From Bacillus sp. SA1-12 (GTDB taxonomy: Bacteria; Bacillota; Bacilli; Bacillales; Bacillaceae): a DNA stretch of 64,000 nucleotides. The DNA is taken from positions 1 to 64,000 of the forward strand of contig NZ_LATZ01000016.1 of NCBI RefSeq assembly GCF_000981385.1, written 5' to 3'. The notes under the pieces are model-generated. The model was not told the origin of the DNA. It saw only the letters and a program-made list of their open reading frames with translations, and did no database searches. This document shows, piece after piece, positions 46,664 through 56,343 of the stretch (its first letter is position 1; every line of letters begins with the position of its first letter). A program made the translations under genes and the position numbers.

Positions 46664-48175
46664 ATGCCTGAAATGAAGGTAAGAAGGAAGATTGGTCTTT
46701 CTATAGTATTAATGATTGTTCTTGCGACTGTATTAATTGGTTGCAGCAATAAAGAAGAAGCTAGTGGTAATCAAGAGGGACAAGCAGGTTCAGACTCTAA
46801 TGGAGAAGTTAGTATTATGATGCATTTTGATGGACTGGAGTTTCCAAAAAAAGATAATGAAGTAGAAAAAGCAATCGAAGAATATACCGATACAAAATTA
46901 GACATATCAGCTGCGCCAGGTGCTACTGTTGCCGAAAAATTACCAGCAGTCGTTGCCTCGGGAGATATGCCTGATATTATTGGAAGCAGTTGGTTTAGGG
47001 AACCATACATGGTTAATGCATTCCGTGGTGATGTGTTTTGGGAAATTGGGCCATATTTGGATCAGTTTCCAAATCTATCAAGTATAGATCCTATCATTTA
47101 TGAGAACATATCAATAGATGGAAAAATATACGGTCTTCCCCGAGTACGTCCGATCGCTCGTGATGTTTATATCTACCGTAAAGATTGGTTAGATAATTTG
47201 GGGATGAAAGAACCAAAAACAGTGGATGAATTTTATGATATGCTTGATGCATTTACTAATAAAGATCCTGATCAAAATGGTAAAGATGATACGTACGGTA
47301 TGACAGTTGAGGGACAAGCGTTAATCAATCGATTTGCCCCATTATTTGGAGCACCAAATGGTTGGGGAGAAGAAAACGGAAAATTCTTTCACGCAGCAAC
47401 AACCAAAGAGTATTTAGATGGGTTAGATTTCTTCAAAAAATTATATGATGATAAATTAATTACTCAAGATTTTGCAGTTATTGAGCGTTCCCAATGGGAA
47501 GAGGCTTTTTCAACAGGTAAAGCAGGTGTTTGGCCTGATACAAGTAATGCGGTTGTAAGAATGTATAATCGAATAAAAGAGACGAATCCTGATGTTGAGT
47601 TAGGTGTATTTAGTCTTCTTGAAGGCCCGCAGGGGAAAAGAGTACCAGCAGGGAGCGGTCATAACGGAATCTTCGTATTTCCTAAGTCGTCAGTCAAAAC
47701 GGAAAAAGAACTGCTAGATTTATTGGGCTTTTTTGAAAAGCTTCAGGAAGAGCCTATGCATACATTGTTTGAATGGGGAATAGAAGGAATGCATTATGAA
47801 TTGGTTGATGGGAAACCAGTTCCTATCGAAGGATCAGATCTTCATAATGAGGTAATTCTGCCATATCAATTACCATTGGGAATTGTACCAGCAGAGGTAA
47901 ATGCACTTAAAGGAGAATTAACACCACTTGAAACAAAAGAATTAGAAATTCCAAAAGAAAATGAACCGTTTGCCATTCATAATCCAGCAGTTAACTTAAT
48001 TTCAGATACACAATCTGAAAAAGGGTCCCAATTAAATACGATTATTGAAGATGCTAATACGAAATATATTATGGGTGAAATAGATGCAGATGAATGGAAA
48101 GAACAGATTAAAAATTGGCGAAGCAGCGGCGGAGATCAAATTGCTGAAGAATATGCCAAAGAATACAAAAAGTAA
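46664..48175 (+). CDS. Extracellular solute-binding lipoprotein (LipO/YtcQ-like)
   Basis: 503 aa with a signal peptide and lipobox VLIGC (Cys27). Residues 45-500 form a family 1 binding-protein fold with typical blocks DWLDNLGMKEPKTVDEFYDM and DPDQNGKDDTYG. Such proteins bind oligosaccharides, for instance pectin or xylan fragments, for CUT1 importers; the ligand here is unknown. It ends the operon and is followed by a terminator. Confidence 0.9.
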   Translation: MPEMKVRRKIGLSIVLMIVLATVLIGCSNKEEASGNQEGQAGSDSNGEVSIMMHFDGLEFPKKDNEVEKAIEEYTDTKLDISAAPGATVAEKLPAVVASGDMPDIIGSSWFREPYMVNAFRGDVFWEIGPYLDQFPNLSSIDPIIYENISIDGKIYGLPRVRPIARDVYIYRKDWLDNLGMKEPKTVDEFYDMLDAFTNKDPDQNGKDDTYGMTVEGQALINRFAPLFGAPNGWGEENGKFFHAATTKEYLDGLDFFKKLYDDKLITQDFAVIERSQWEEAFSTGKAGVWPDTSNAVVRMYNRIKETNPDVELGVFSLLEGPQGKRVPAGSGHNGIFVFPKSSVKTEKELLDLLGFFEKLQEEPMHTLFEWGIEGMHYELVDGKPVPIEGSDLHNEVILPYQLPLGIVPAEVNALKGELTPLETKELEIPKENEPFAIHNPAVNLISDTQSEKGSQLNTIIEDANTKYIMGEIDADEWKEQIKNWRSSGGDQIAEEYAKEYKK

Positions 48176-48199
48176 AAGAGAAAAATGTGAAAAAATACG

Positions 48200-48232
48200 A
48201 AAAGACAGGTATTGGATATACCTGTCTTTTTA
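48200..48232 (+). terminator. Terminator of the LplB/YtcP/LipO operon
   Basis: Perfect stem AAAAGACAGGTAT / ATACCTGTCTTTTT. Confidence 0.93.
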
Positions 48233-48419
48233 GTGTGCTTTACTCTATTTCGAGTTGTGAGTAAGGATACCTGTGGAAAGGTATTAGTGATCAGTTTTGA
48301 TGAACAAAGATGGACTCCGAGATTTTGAGGAAGCCGACCATATTTCCTTCTCCGGGTATATTTAGATACAGCTTAACGGGAGTTTTGATAACACTGAACC
48401 GATGTAATCTTCTTAATTC

Positions 48420-48542
48420 TTTGATGGAAGTGTAGCTGGCAACAGAGAATTTTTGCATTCATCTAGTGAAGGGGCTTTCTGGGAGTATGAAATTCTTTTG
48501 ACGAAGGGAACTAAATTTCTTGCAGTATATAAATTTATATAA
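48420..48542 (+). pseudogene. C-terminal remnant of a lost gene
   Basis: Protein-like frame FDGSVAGNREFLHSSSEGAF on to FLAVYKFI and stop, with no start. Broken coding-like sequence extends upstream to about 48280. Family unknown. Confidence 0.35.
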
Positions 48543-48721
48543 AATACTAAAGCCTGATTGACAGTGATATTATTCTGCAAGTAAGATTTAAAAAAGATTG
48601 TATACGCTTACTTTGTTGTTATTTCAACGATTATAGTTAATTTATTTGAGTGCAGCAGTTTTAGTTTAACTAGGGCTCAAGGAATAATTATGGGCGCAAA
48701 TTCTCGTGTATAAGGAGGTAG

Positions 48722-48843
48722 ATGGTGAAAAAGCGTTTAACGTGATGGGGATGTTAAAAACGTCTGTCTTGTTGGCCTTTGGTGCTTGCTCTGAAAATCG
48801 AAGTACAGGTAATCAGCAAAATGACAAGGAATGCCACACATAA
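48722..48843 (+). pseudogene. Broken lipoprotein gene (solute-binding-protein-like N-terminus)
   Basis: AAGGAGGTAG precedes ATG 48722, but the frame stops after MVKKRLT. In the next frame MGMLKTSVLLAFGACSENRS looks like a lipoprotein signal peptide and lipobox with a short Ser/Thr/Gln linker, stopping at 48841. The beginning of a binding-protein lipoprotein is the best reading; the rest has been deleted. Confidence 0.5.
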
Positions 48844-48937
48844 AGGAATCGATTTATTCCAGAGGAAAAACCTACACATAAAAAACAAAGCGGAATACAT
48901 GAATGTGAGTGATGAATATTGAGACCATTTTAGCTTT

Positions 48938-51199
48938 TTGGGGGGATCTTCCATTAATAACATTAATTATAGGTATTATAAAAAGCTGTTTATTTATAGT
49001 TTGATATTATCAACATTACCAGTCATTATAATAGGAATTTTATCGTATACGAAAGCGTCGGCTGATATCGAAGAAAAAGTTGCCAAAGAAAATATGCAAG
49101 TTTTATTACAAACTCAAATGAGAGTTGAACATCAGTTAGAGGTCTTAGATACAAAAGTAAACGCAAATATTTTGTCACCTGATTTTACTTCCAATTTTCA
49201 AAAAAGCATTACACCAAAAGACTTTATCGAATATAGAACCCTTGCAAATGTTATGAAAAAATTTATAACAGATAAAATTTGGTATCATAATTTGGAATTG
49301 GTGAATCATGATGAAAAATGGTTAATAGATAAAAAAGGTCTTAGTCAACTTAAGGAAGAAGACTATAGAAAACACTATTTAAAAATAGCTAGAACTCCCC
49401 ATTCATCAGATTGGCTTACATTTTCAGATGAAAACGGACAATCGATTAAACTAGTTAAAAAAATTCCATTGCTTTCAAAAAATCCAAAAGGCTTAATAAT
49501 TGTTACCATTACTAATGAAAAGATTACAGAAATTATCAATGAAAAAAACAAGAAAAATGAAATAGTTGTATTGGACAAGGAGTATAAGTTAATTTCAAAT
49601 AATTCATCTAAACAGTCCCCTTTTTTATTTAATGATTTAATAAATAAAATTAAAAATAGCAATGCCACTAATGGTTATTTTACAACTAAACTTAAAGGTA
49701 AAAGCGTTGGCATCAACTATAGTAAATCTACATTTAATCAATGGACGTATTTGTCAGTTGTGCCGATAGAAGCTATTACAAAAGAATCCAAAGACATTGC
49801 TTGGTATACTGTTATTTATTGTATCGTTATTATTATCATAATCAGCATTATTGCACTTCAATGGTCACGCCGCTTATACAACCCGATTCATAATGTATAT
49901 AAATCGGTTGTTTCGTTAACTGAGGATGATACAGATTCAAAAGATGAATTTGATTGTATCCAAAGAAAAATACATTCTATTAAAAGCAGTAATTTGCAGC
50001 TTGAACACAGAATAAATAATCAATTGAACCATTTAAGGGAATACTTCGTTCTAAAATTACTTTTGGGGCAAGTAAAATCAAATGAGAAAGATAGCATGCT
50101 GGTGAATTTGAAGTTTCCAACATCCTGGCATGCGTTAGCTGTCGTCATCATTAACATAGATCAATTGGAGAATACAAACTATCAAAGTGATGACAAAGAA
50201 TCACTTTTATTTGCCATTAATAATATTGTTCGTAATACAATCGCTGAGGATAAGCATTTTAGCCCTGTATTTTTAAATGATTACCAAGTAACCATCCTAT
50301 TAAGTAATGAAAAAAATTCTGTTGATCAGAAAAAGTATTTTTATAGCGTTGCCTCCAAAATAAAAACTCTTGTTTTAAAACATCTGGGTTTACAAATTAG
50401 TATTGGAATTGGTCGTACATACGATCAACTGGAAAAAACCGCACAAGGATATGAGGAGGCTATAAAAGCGCTCAAGTATAGACATCGTTTAGAACCTGGT
50501 GTGATCTTACATGTTGATGATATTACAGGGAACCAAACTTTGAAGTGTAATTATCCAAAGCAAGTTTCATTAGAGCTTCTTGATTCAATTAAAAGTGCCA
50601 ATCAAGAAGAATCTAGAAAATTGTTAAAGGAATTCATTTCTTATATGACGAAATTTAATATACCCTTTCATAATTGCCAAACCATATTGGCCCAATTATT
50701 GGCTAAAATATTGGAGCTTGTACAAGAAGCAGATGAATCCCCAGATCAACTATTCGGTAAAGCAATGGTATTTGATGAATTATTCAGTTTCAATACGGTT
50801 CAAGAGGCTGAAGACTGGTTTAATCAATCCATTATCCCACCCATAATCGACAAATATTATGAGATAAGAACAAACCAGCAAACGAATATTACAGAGAGTG
50901 TTTTGTCAATTATAGAAGATGAATTTTATAAAGATATTACACTTGAATACGTTGCATCAAAAATTAATTTTCATCCCAGCTATGTTAGTAGAGTTTTTAA
51001 GAAAGAAACAGGTTCTAGTTTTAGTGATTATTTAATGCGATATAGAATTAATCAGATTAAGAAATTACTAAGTGAAACAAATATTAAAATATCGGAAATT
51101 GCTGAGAGGTTCCATTATAACAGTTCTGCTTCTTTTATTCGGTCATTTCGAAAAAGTGAAGGAATGACCCCTGGGCAATATCGGAAAAAGTTCAACTAA
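48938..51199 (+). CDS. Membrane-bound AraC-family regulator (YtdP/YesS-like)
   Basis: 753 aa. Membrane segments near residues 18-38 and 285-305 flank an extracellular Cache-like sensor region. A HAMP-like linker, a long middle domain and a C-terminal AraC double helix-turn-helix (about 655-753; NFHPSYVSRVFKKETG and FHYNSSASFIRSFRK) follow. Proteins of this type sit beside oligosaccharide importers and pectin or polysaccharide genes and activate them in response to an outside ligand. The start is uncertain: TTG 48938 has no ribosome binding site, while GGGGGG follows it and would suit a non-standard start near 48952. Confidence 0.88.
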   Translation: MGGSSINNINYRYYKKLFIYSLILSTLPVIIIGILSYTKASADIEEKVAKENMQVLLQTQMRVEHQLEVLDTKVNANILSPDFTSNFQKSITPKDFIEYRTLANVMKKFITDKIWYHNLELVNHDEKWLIDKKGLSQLKEEDYRKHYLKIARTPHSSDWLTFSDENGQSIKLVKKIPLLSKNPKGLIIVTITNEKITEIINEKNKKNEIVVLDKEYKLISNNSSKQSPFLFNDLINKIKNSNATNGYFTTKLKGKSVGINYSKSTFNQWTYLSVVPIEAITKESKDIAWYTVIYCIVIIIIISIIALQWSRRLYNPIHNVYKSVVSLTEDDTDSKDEFDCIQRKIHSIKSSNLQLEHRINNQLNHLREYFVLKLLLGQVKSNEKDSMLVNLKFPTSWHALAVVIINIDQLENTNYQSDDKESLLFAINNIVRNTIAEDKHFSPVFLNDYQVTILLSNEKNSVDQKKYFYSVASKIKTLVLKHLGLQISIGIGRTYDQLEKTAQGYEEAIKALKYRHRLEPGVILHVDDITGNQTLKCNYPKQVSLELLDSIKSANQEESRKLLKEFISYMTKFNIPFHNCQTILAQLLAKILELVQEADESPDQLFGKAMVFDELFSFNTVQEAEDWFNQSIIPPIIDKYYEIRTNQQTNITESVLSIIEDEFYKDITLEYVASKINFHPSYVSRVFKKETGSSFSDYLMRYRINQIKKLLSETNIKISEIAERFHYNSSASFIRSFRKSEGMTPGQYRKKFN

Positions 51200-51420
51200 T
51201 GATAAAATTGTTTAGAGAAAAGATGTGTAAGAATTAACGTTTTTTATGTATAACGAACATCCTCCAAACATTCGTACACCTGATTTTCTGCGAAGCAATG
51301 AATTTAAAAATAAAATGAGAAGAATATTCAATTTGGACAATCCTATTTTTCAATTTAGTAACTAGATACTCATTATAGGTATACCCTTTGTTCATTCCTG
51401 ATTTTTTTAATGAATATACA
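51200..51420. other. Intergenic, no gene seen
   Basis: 3' region of the AraC gene; nothing recognised. Confidence 0.35.
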
Positions 51421-51447
51421 AGTTAGCCTTTAGGCTAGCTTTTTTCT
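51421..51447 (+). terminator. Terminator-like hairpin
   Basis: TTAGCC-TTTA-GGCTA followed by GCTTTTTTC, 220 bases after the AraC gene. Confidence 0.7.
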
Positions 51448-51898
51448 TTTGAAATAAGGTTTTAGATAGAAGGTTTATATAGGTCTCCACTACGAATTGA
51501 TCAGAAAGCAAAGAACACTTTCTGTCACTCCGTATGTATTTTTCCTTTAAGTGTAGGACTTTTTACCGTGTATAGGTATTAAAATAGCTACGGGAAATTT
51601 TTTTTCTAAATCAGATTACATAAAATTCAGCTCCTTTTTAAGAATTACCATACGAGCAAGAGTTCCTATTTTCATGTGTGAATTTTTTATTAGTTAATAA
51701 AATACAAAACTAAGGGTATTAATGAAAATAGAAGTGTTGGTTTGATTACCAAAACTATGTGATCTGCCTATTAATGGTGAATAATCCCAAGAGTGTATGT
51801 AAGCTTTTATAGTACAATTAAGGAAACATATAAAATGTTATATTATTTTAGGTTGCTTTTTTCTTTTTTTATAGTTGAACAATTCGATAAATCGATAG
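51448..51898. other. Intergenic, no gene seen
   Basis: AT-rich; presumably holds the promoter of the esterase gene. Confidence 0.35.
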
Positions 51899-51910
51899 GT
51901 GTGGTTAAAT

Positions 51911-52927
51911 ATGGGGAGATTGAAAGTAACGATCATTATTGCTAGTTTGCTAGTAATATGTTTTAGCTTATACTTATTTCTTTCAAACTCTAATCAAACA
52001 AAACAGGTAGATGTAGAAGTATCGTTAAATGGTGCGGCAGATTCTAATGAAATGACAGGTAAATCTCAAAAGAAAGAAGAAACTGTTGCTGAAGATGAAT
52101 CTCCTGAGAAAGAGGAACAGGTTGAGGATGTTTCTGGTAATATTGAAGATAATGAAGAGGAAGAAGTAGCAGATAGCGAAGATAATAAACTTATTACAAT
52201 TACTGAAGATGTCAGGGAAACGGTTAGGGAAGCAGTAGATGGTGTAATAAGATTATTCAAAAAGGATTTAAAGGTTGTAGCAATTGGTGATTCCCTCACC
52301 CAAGGCATAGGAGATGAAACAGAAAGCGGCGGTTATGTCGGGATCTTAAATAACACATTTGAAGATAATAACATAAATATTACTATTGAAAACTATGGGA
52401 AAAGAGGAAACCGTACAGACCAATTATTAAAACGCCTAGAAAAGAAAGAGGTTGCAGAATCTATTCAAAAGGCTAATATTGTTATCATTACAATTGGCGC
52501 CAACGACATTATGAAGATTGTCAGAACCAATTTTACCAATCTTAATATAGAACTTTTTAATCAAGAAAAACCCGAATATCTTGAGAGATTAACAGCAATC
52601 TTTAATAAGATCAATGAAGTTAATCCAAACACAAATATTTACTTGGTTGGTTTTTATAATCCGTTTGATCGTTATTTTGGTGATATTGAAGAATTACAAA
52701 TGATCGTTAACGATTGGAATGAATCTAGTAAATCCGTTACAGAGGAATTTGATAATGTAAATTATATTCCAATCTCTGATTTATTTAGTCATTCTGATAT
52801 TGAGTTATTATCTGATGATCAATTCCACCCAAACACTAGCGGATATAAACTCATTGCAAAGCGGATCTTAGAGAACATGGAAGAAGTTAGCGTCGAACCG
52901 GCGGTCATTACCGAGGATGTAGAATAA
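51911..52927 (+). CDS. SGNH/GDSL-type esterase, exported (YpmR-like)
   Basis: 338 aa: N-terminal membrane anchor (about 6-26), a long acidic low-complexity linker (residues 40-100, Glu/Asp-rich) and an SGNH hydrolase domain. Block I AIGDSLTQG carries Ser128, block III GAND is present, and block V DDQFHPN gives Asp303 and His306. It probably acts outside the membrane on acyl or acetyl esters; relatives include YpmR. ATG 51911 is preferred; an in-frame GTG lies 12 bases upstream. Confidence 0.85.
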   Translation: MGRLKVTIIIASLLVICFSLYLFLSNSNQTKQVDVEVSLNGAADSNEMTGKSQKKEETVAEDESPEKEEQVEDVSGNIEDNEEEEVADSEDNKLITITEDVRETVREAVDGVIRLFKKDLKVVAIGDSLTQGIGDETESGGYVGILNNTFEDNNINITIENYGKRGNRTDQLLKRLEKKEVAESIQKANIVIITIGANDIMKIVRTNFTNLNIELFNQEKPEYLERLTAIFNKINEVNPNTNIYLVGFYNPFDRYFGDIEELQMIVNDWNESSKSVTEEFDNVNYIPISDLFSHSDIELLSDDQFHPNTSGYKLIAKRILENMEEVSVEPAVITEDVE

Positions 52928-53326
52928 AGGTGTAAGGTGTCTTTACTTCAGGATTTAATCTATTTTATCCTTAAAAATAAAGAAAGTAATATTCCAAAGC
53001 CTAAAACTCAAAGTAATATCTCAATAGAATTTCTACTTTTTGTATTGAGGAAGTAAAGTTGATTCTACCAGCTCTATTTATTTTTTAGGATGTGAACACT
53101 TTGGGAAAATTGCTGCACTAGGTCAAGAGGTAACAACTAGGGTGAATTGAGGCTTGATCTTGTACCTTTACAAAAATGATTCTTATTTATTGGGGGGTAT
53201 TTCAAAAAAAGACAGTTATTAAATTATTACAGTCAAATAGTGCATCCCACCTTAGAATATTTCTGCTAGTTGCAACTACAATAAGCGAATAAAGGGCCAA
53301 TTTGCACCTGTTTAATACGAAATTCC
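52928..53326. other. Intergenic, no gene seen
   Basis: No convincing ORF, terminator or RNA recognised over 400 bases. Confidence 0.35.
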
Positions 53327-53340
53327 AAGGGGTGAAAAGC

Positions 53341-53667
53341 ATGTTTTCAATTGGAGATTGGGTCAAAGATACAAGTGGAAAAACGGGGTTTGTAGTATCT
53401 GTTTACAAAAATAACTACTATGTAAGATTCTTGAAAAATGATATTGGCGTTAAGATCAACCACAGCATTTATGTATCGACTAACGAATTAAAACATGCAC
53501 CTGTAGACTTTAAACCATATGAAGATGAATTGTATTTTCTTATCAATTTAGCCTTAGATACACGTGATAAGATTTGGTTTGTTGATTTGTCTAGTAGATT
53601 ATTAGTCTTACAAAAGGAAAGACTAAACATTGCAAATGATTGTAAACCATTTTATTTTATGATGTAA
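53341..53667 (+). CDS. Small IDEAL-domain-like protein
   Basis: 108 aa. The N-terminus (MFSIGDWVKDTSGKTGFVVS) looks like a small SH3-like beta domain. The C-terminal part, LINLALDTRDKIWFVDLSSR, resembles the IDEAL domain found in several Bacillus regulators of proteolysis and competence. ATG 53341 was chosen because AAGGGGTG lies 6-7 bases upstream; the longer frame has no such site. Function unknown; a protein-protein adaptor role would fit. Confidence 0.7.
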   Translation: MFSIGDWVKDTSGKTGFVVSVYKNNYYVRFLKNDIGVKINHSIYVSTNELKHAPVDFKPYEDELYFLINLALDTRDKIWFVDLSSRLLVLQKERLNIANDCKPFYFMM

Positions 53668-53823
53668 TTCTCTCTTACCTTTTAATAATAAACATACTTA
53701 TTCTACTTTGTTCACCGGCATAAAAACAGGTAAATTTTATTGTATGTTAATGTGAAATACGAATAACCTTCTGGCATTGTATATGGAAAATAATAAATTG
53801 TTTTCAGATAACTTTTGTTACTT

Positions 53824-53857
53824 GCTACCCATTTTTAATGGGTAGCTTTTTATATGA
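53824..53857 (+). terminator. Terminator of the IDEAL-like gene
   Basis: GCTACCCATT / AATGGGTAGC followed by TTTTTAT. Confidence 0.88.
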
Positions 53858-54061
53858 AAAATTACCAAACTTTGTAAAAATATGATATTAATCCTTGCGG
53901 TACAATCGGGCCATTTTATGGAGTAAGAGTATTTAATAAATTTAGCCATTAATTGGGAATGAACTTACTAATTAAACCGGGTGAACAGGAAATAATATAA
54001 AATAAAAGGTTTTTTGAGTTAACTATTGAAATAAGTAAATATATTAGTAGGAAGGGGGAGG

Positions 54062-54502
54062 ATGTGTCCCAAACAATAAGATGATGTAAGAAAAAATCAA
54101 GAATTATTTTAAACCTCTTATCCATTCGTATTAGAAAAAATTAAATAAATATCCTAATCCTTCAATATTAAAAATTTTGTGATTTAGGTTGTGGTCAAGG
54201 AGAATTTTGTTACCGCTTACATTGACTTGGAGCAATAGTAACAGAAAATAGATGTTAGTAAAGATTTATTGGAGTTTGCTTGAAAAAAACAGATAACATA
54301 GATTGGATATATAACAATGCTAAGAACTTAGCTAAATATCCAATGATTCCTTTGATGCTGGAATAACATAAGATTAGCTTCATTGCCCTTTATACCACAT
54401 AAAATTGTTGAGTTATGTAACTAATATGATCTCTATTATTGCCCAACTGAAGACATAAAGGAAATCATCTTACGCCTTAAGCATTGGTTACATGATAAAT
54501 AA
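54062..54502 (+). pseudogene. Decayed SAM-dependent methyltransferase gene
   Basis: Starts after GGGGGAGG with ATG TGT CCC, which stops at once. Downstream, different frames keep clear methyltransferase pieces: DLGCGQGEFCYRL (SAM-binding motif I) near 54190, LGAIVT, then DNIDWIYNNAKNLAKYP near 54295, and a C-terminus YDLYYCPTEDIKEIILRLKH ending at 54502. Several stops and frameshifts separate them. The pieces are in the right order, so this is one gene decayed in place. The next gene starts 48 bases later, suggesting a former operon. Confidence 0.8.
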
Positions 54503-54550
54503 ACGATTGATAACAAAGTACTTGAACATTATATGAAAGGATGGTCATGT

Positions 54551-55630
54551 ATGAGTAAAATAAAAGTTGGTGTCATTGGTTTAGGTGAAGTAGGACAGAT
54601 TATTCATTTGCCAATATTAAAGAATTTGTCCGATCAATTTGAAATAGCAGCCCTCTGTGATATTTCCGAACAGTTACTGCAGGTCATAGGTGAAAAGTAT
54701 CAAGTTGAACATCTATACACAGATGCAGAGGAACTAACACAGCAAAAAGATTTAGAGCTTGTCATGGTGTTAAATAGTGATGAATACCATACAGATTGTG
54801 TGTTATCGGCGATTAAGAATAAGAAGCATGTGTTTGTGGAAAAACCCGTTTGTTTAAATCTAGAAGAGACTGATGCCATTATCAAAGCACGTGATGAAGC
54901 GAACGTGAAAGTCATGGTAGGCTACATGCGGCGATATGCCCCAGCATTTATTCAGGCTGTTGAGGAAGTCAAAAAGTTAAATCAGATTCAGTATGTAAGA
55001 GTACGAGATATCATTGGGCAAAATCATTTAATGATCGACCAAACTAGTCATGTATTTCGCTTTCAGGATATTCCAAAGGAGGCAATAGAGGAAAAGGCAA
55101 ACCGAGGAAGGTTCATGGTCAAAAAAGCGATAGGTGATGTTCCAGATGAACTATACAATACATACAGATTATTATGCGGCTTAAGCAGCCATGATCTATC
55201 CGCTATGCGCGAGCTTATCGGTATCCCAAAACGAGTGGTATCTGCTGTGCATTGGGGATCGAATATACACGCGATTTTTGAATATGAAGGTTTTTATGCT
55301 GCATTCGAAACAGGCGTGGACAATCAAAGGCGTTTCGATGCACATATTGAAGTATATAGCCAAACGAAAACGGTAAAAGTTCAATATGACACACCATATA
55401 TTCGCCATTTACCAACGACTTTAATTGTGAATGAAACCATCGATGAAACCTATCATGAGTCTGTTTTACGTCCGACATTCAAAGATCCTTATACACATGA
55501 ACTGGAATATCTATACGATGTTATCACAAAAGATATAGTACCGAAAACATCCATAGAAGACTATCAGGAGGATTTAAGATTATTTAGCCAAATAATCGAT
55601 GCCTTAAAAGAAAACTATGTAATAACGTAA
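54551..55630 (+). CDS. Gfo/Idh/MocA-family oxidoreductase
   Basis: 359 aa; NAD(P)-binding Rossmann fold with VIGLGEVGQ (Gly10-x-Gly12-x-x-Gly15) and the family motif EKPV at 97-100 (catalytic Lys98), followed by the C-terminal beta-sheet domain. Acts on sugars, inositols or related polyols; substrate undetermined. ATG 54551 was chosen with GAAAGGATGG upstream; an in-frame ATG lies 18 bases earlier. Confidence 0.9.
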   Translation: MSKIKVGVIGLGEVGQIIHLPILKNLSDQFEIAALCDISEQLLQVIGEKYQVEHLYTDAEELTQQKDLELVMVLNSDEYHTDCVLSAIKNKKHVFVEKPVCLNLEETDAIIKARDEANVKVMVGYMRRYAPAFIQAVEEVKKLNQIQYVRVRDIIGQNHLMIDQTSHVFRFQDIPKEAIEEKANRGRFMVKKAIGDVPDELYNTYRLLCGLSSHDLSAMRELIGIPKRVVSAVHWGSNIHAIFEYEGFYAAFETGVDNQRRFDAHIEVYSQTKTVKVQYDTPYIRHLPTTLIVNETIDETYHESVLRPTFKDPYTHELEYLYDVITKDIVPKTSIEDYQEDLRLFSQIIDALKENYVIT

Positions 55631-55759
55631 TTAATAGTGTGTACTAAAGACAAAGCTAAATCTGTATCAAATCTAAATAGTTTAATAGGTAATTTTTTTA
55701 ACCCGTTTTATCTTATTCACTAAAAAGGCAGATACAGATTTTTATCTTAAAAAGACATA

Positions 55760-55788
55760 AGTGGAGGAGAAGTTTTTTCTCCTCCTAT
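55760..55788 (-). terminator. Terminator kept by the spore-protein pseudogene
   Basis: GGAGGAGAA / TTCTCCTCC stem, nearly the same as the terminator of the intact spore-protein gene at 26403. Confidence 0.7.
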
Positions 55789-55804
55789 ATTTTTATACTA
55801 ATAA

Positions 55805-55992
55805 TTAGAGTTGAGCTATAGCAACTAGGCGTTTCGTAATTTCTCCGCAAACTGAACGGTTTAACCTTGGTGTTGTTTCTGTTTCTGCAACAAGGTTAAC
55901 ACTAAACTCTGATGCGATGTCATACTTCTTTGTTCAATAGGTTGTTTAGCACCGGGGACAACTAATTGATTGTTGCTATTATTTTGTGCTAT
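55805..55992 (-). pseudogene. Decayed alpha/beta-type SASP gene
   Basis: Aligns along its length with the intact gene at 26448-26645, including upstream AAAGGTGATGATTTT and downstream terminator. The start codon is ATA instead of ATG. One base is lost in the segment for Gln-Met-Lys-Tyr (CTTCTTTG against CTTCATTTG on the plus strand), which shifts the frame. The C-terminal Gln-Gln-Ser-Met-Gly-Arg-Phe is lost. Residual readable parts include [12 protein letters not shown]. Confidence 0.85.
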
Positions 55993-56154
55993 AAAATCAT
56001 CACCTTTAAGTTTATAAGAGTAAGCTTATATAAGCTTGCTTAACGGTAGCATCATTATTCAAAATGTAGAGAGGTCTTTTATGATGATTTATATTAATAC
56101 TATTTTTAGTCAAACTTTAATTTAAAATAAAATTATTTCGCATAATAATATAGG

Positions 56155-56189
56155 GCGCTATCCTGGAACAAGGATAAGCGCTTATTTTT
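56155..56189 (+). repeat. Hairpin repeat, copy 1 (terminator-like)
   Basis: GCGCTATCCT-GGAACA-AGGATAAGCGC followed by TTATTTTT. A related hairpin occurs at 57600-57634, so this is a dispersed hairpin element that can act as a terminator. Confidence 0.7.
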
Positions 56190-56343
56190 CATTAAGGACC
56201 AGATTGTAGAATAACATCTTCAATGACTGGGTTTGTCAAGGGAGTTGTTTCTTGTTTTGAGAAACCGACCAATCCCTGTGATAATATTTTAGCTATACCT
56301 AATATCTGGATTTTAATAACTTAAAGGTGAGGGGAGAAAGCAA

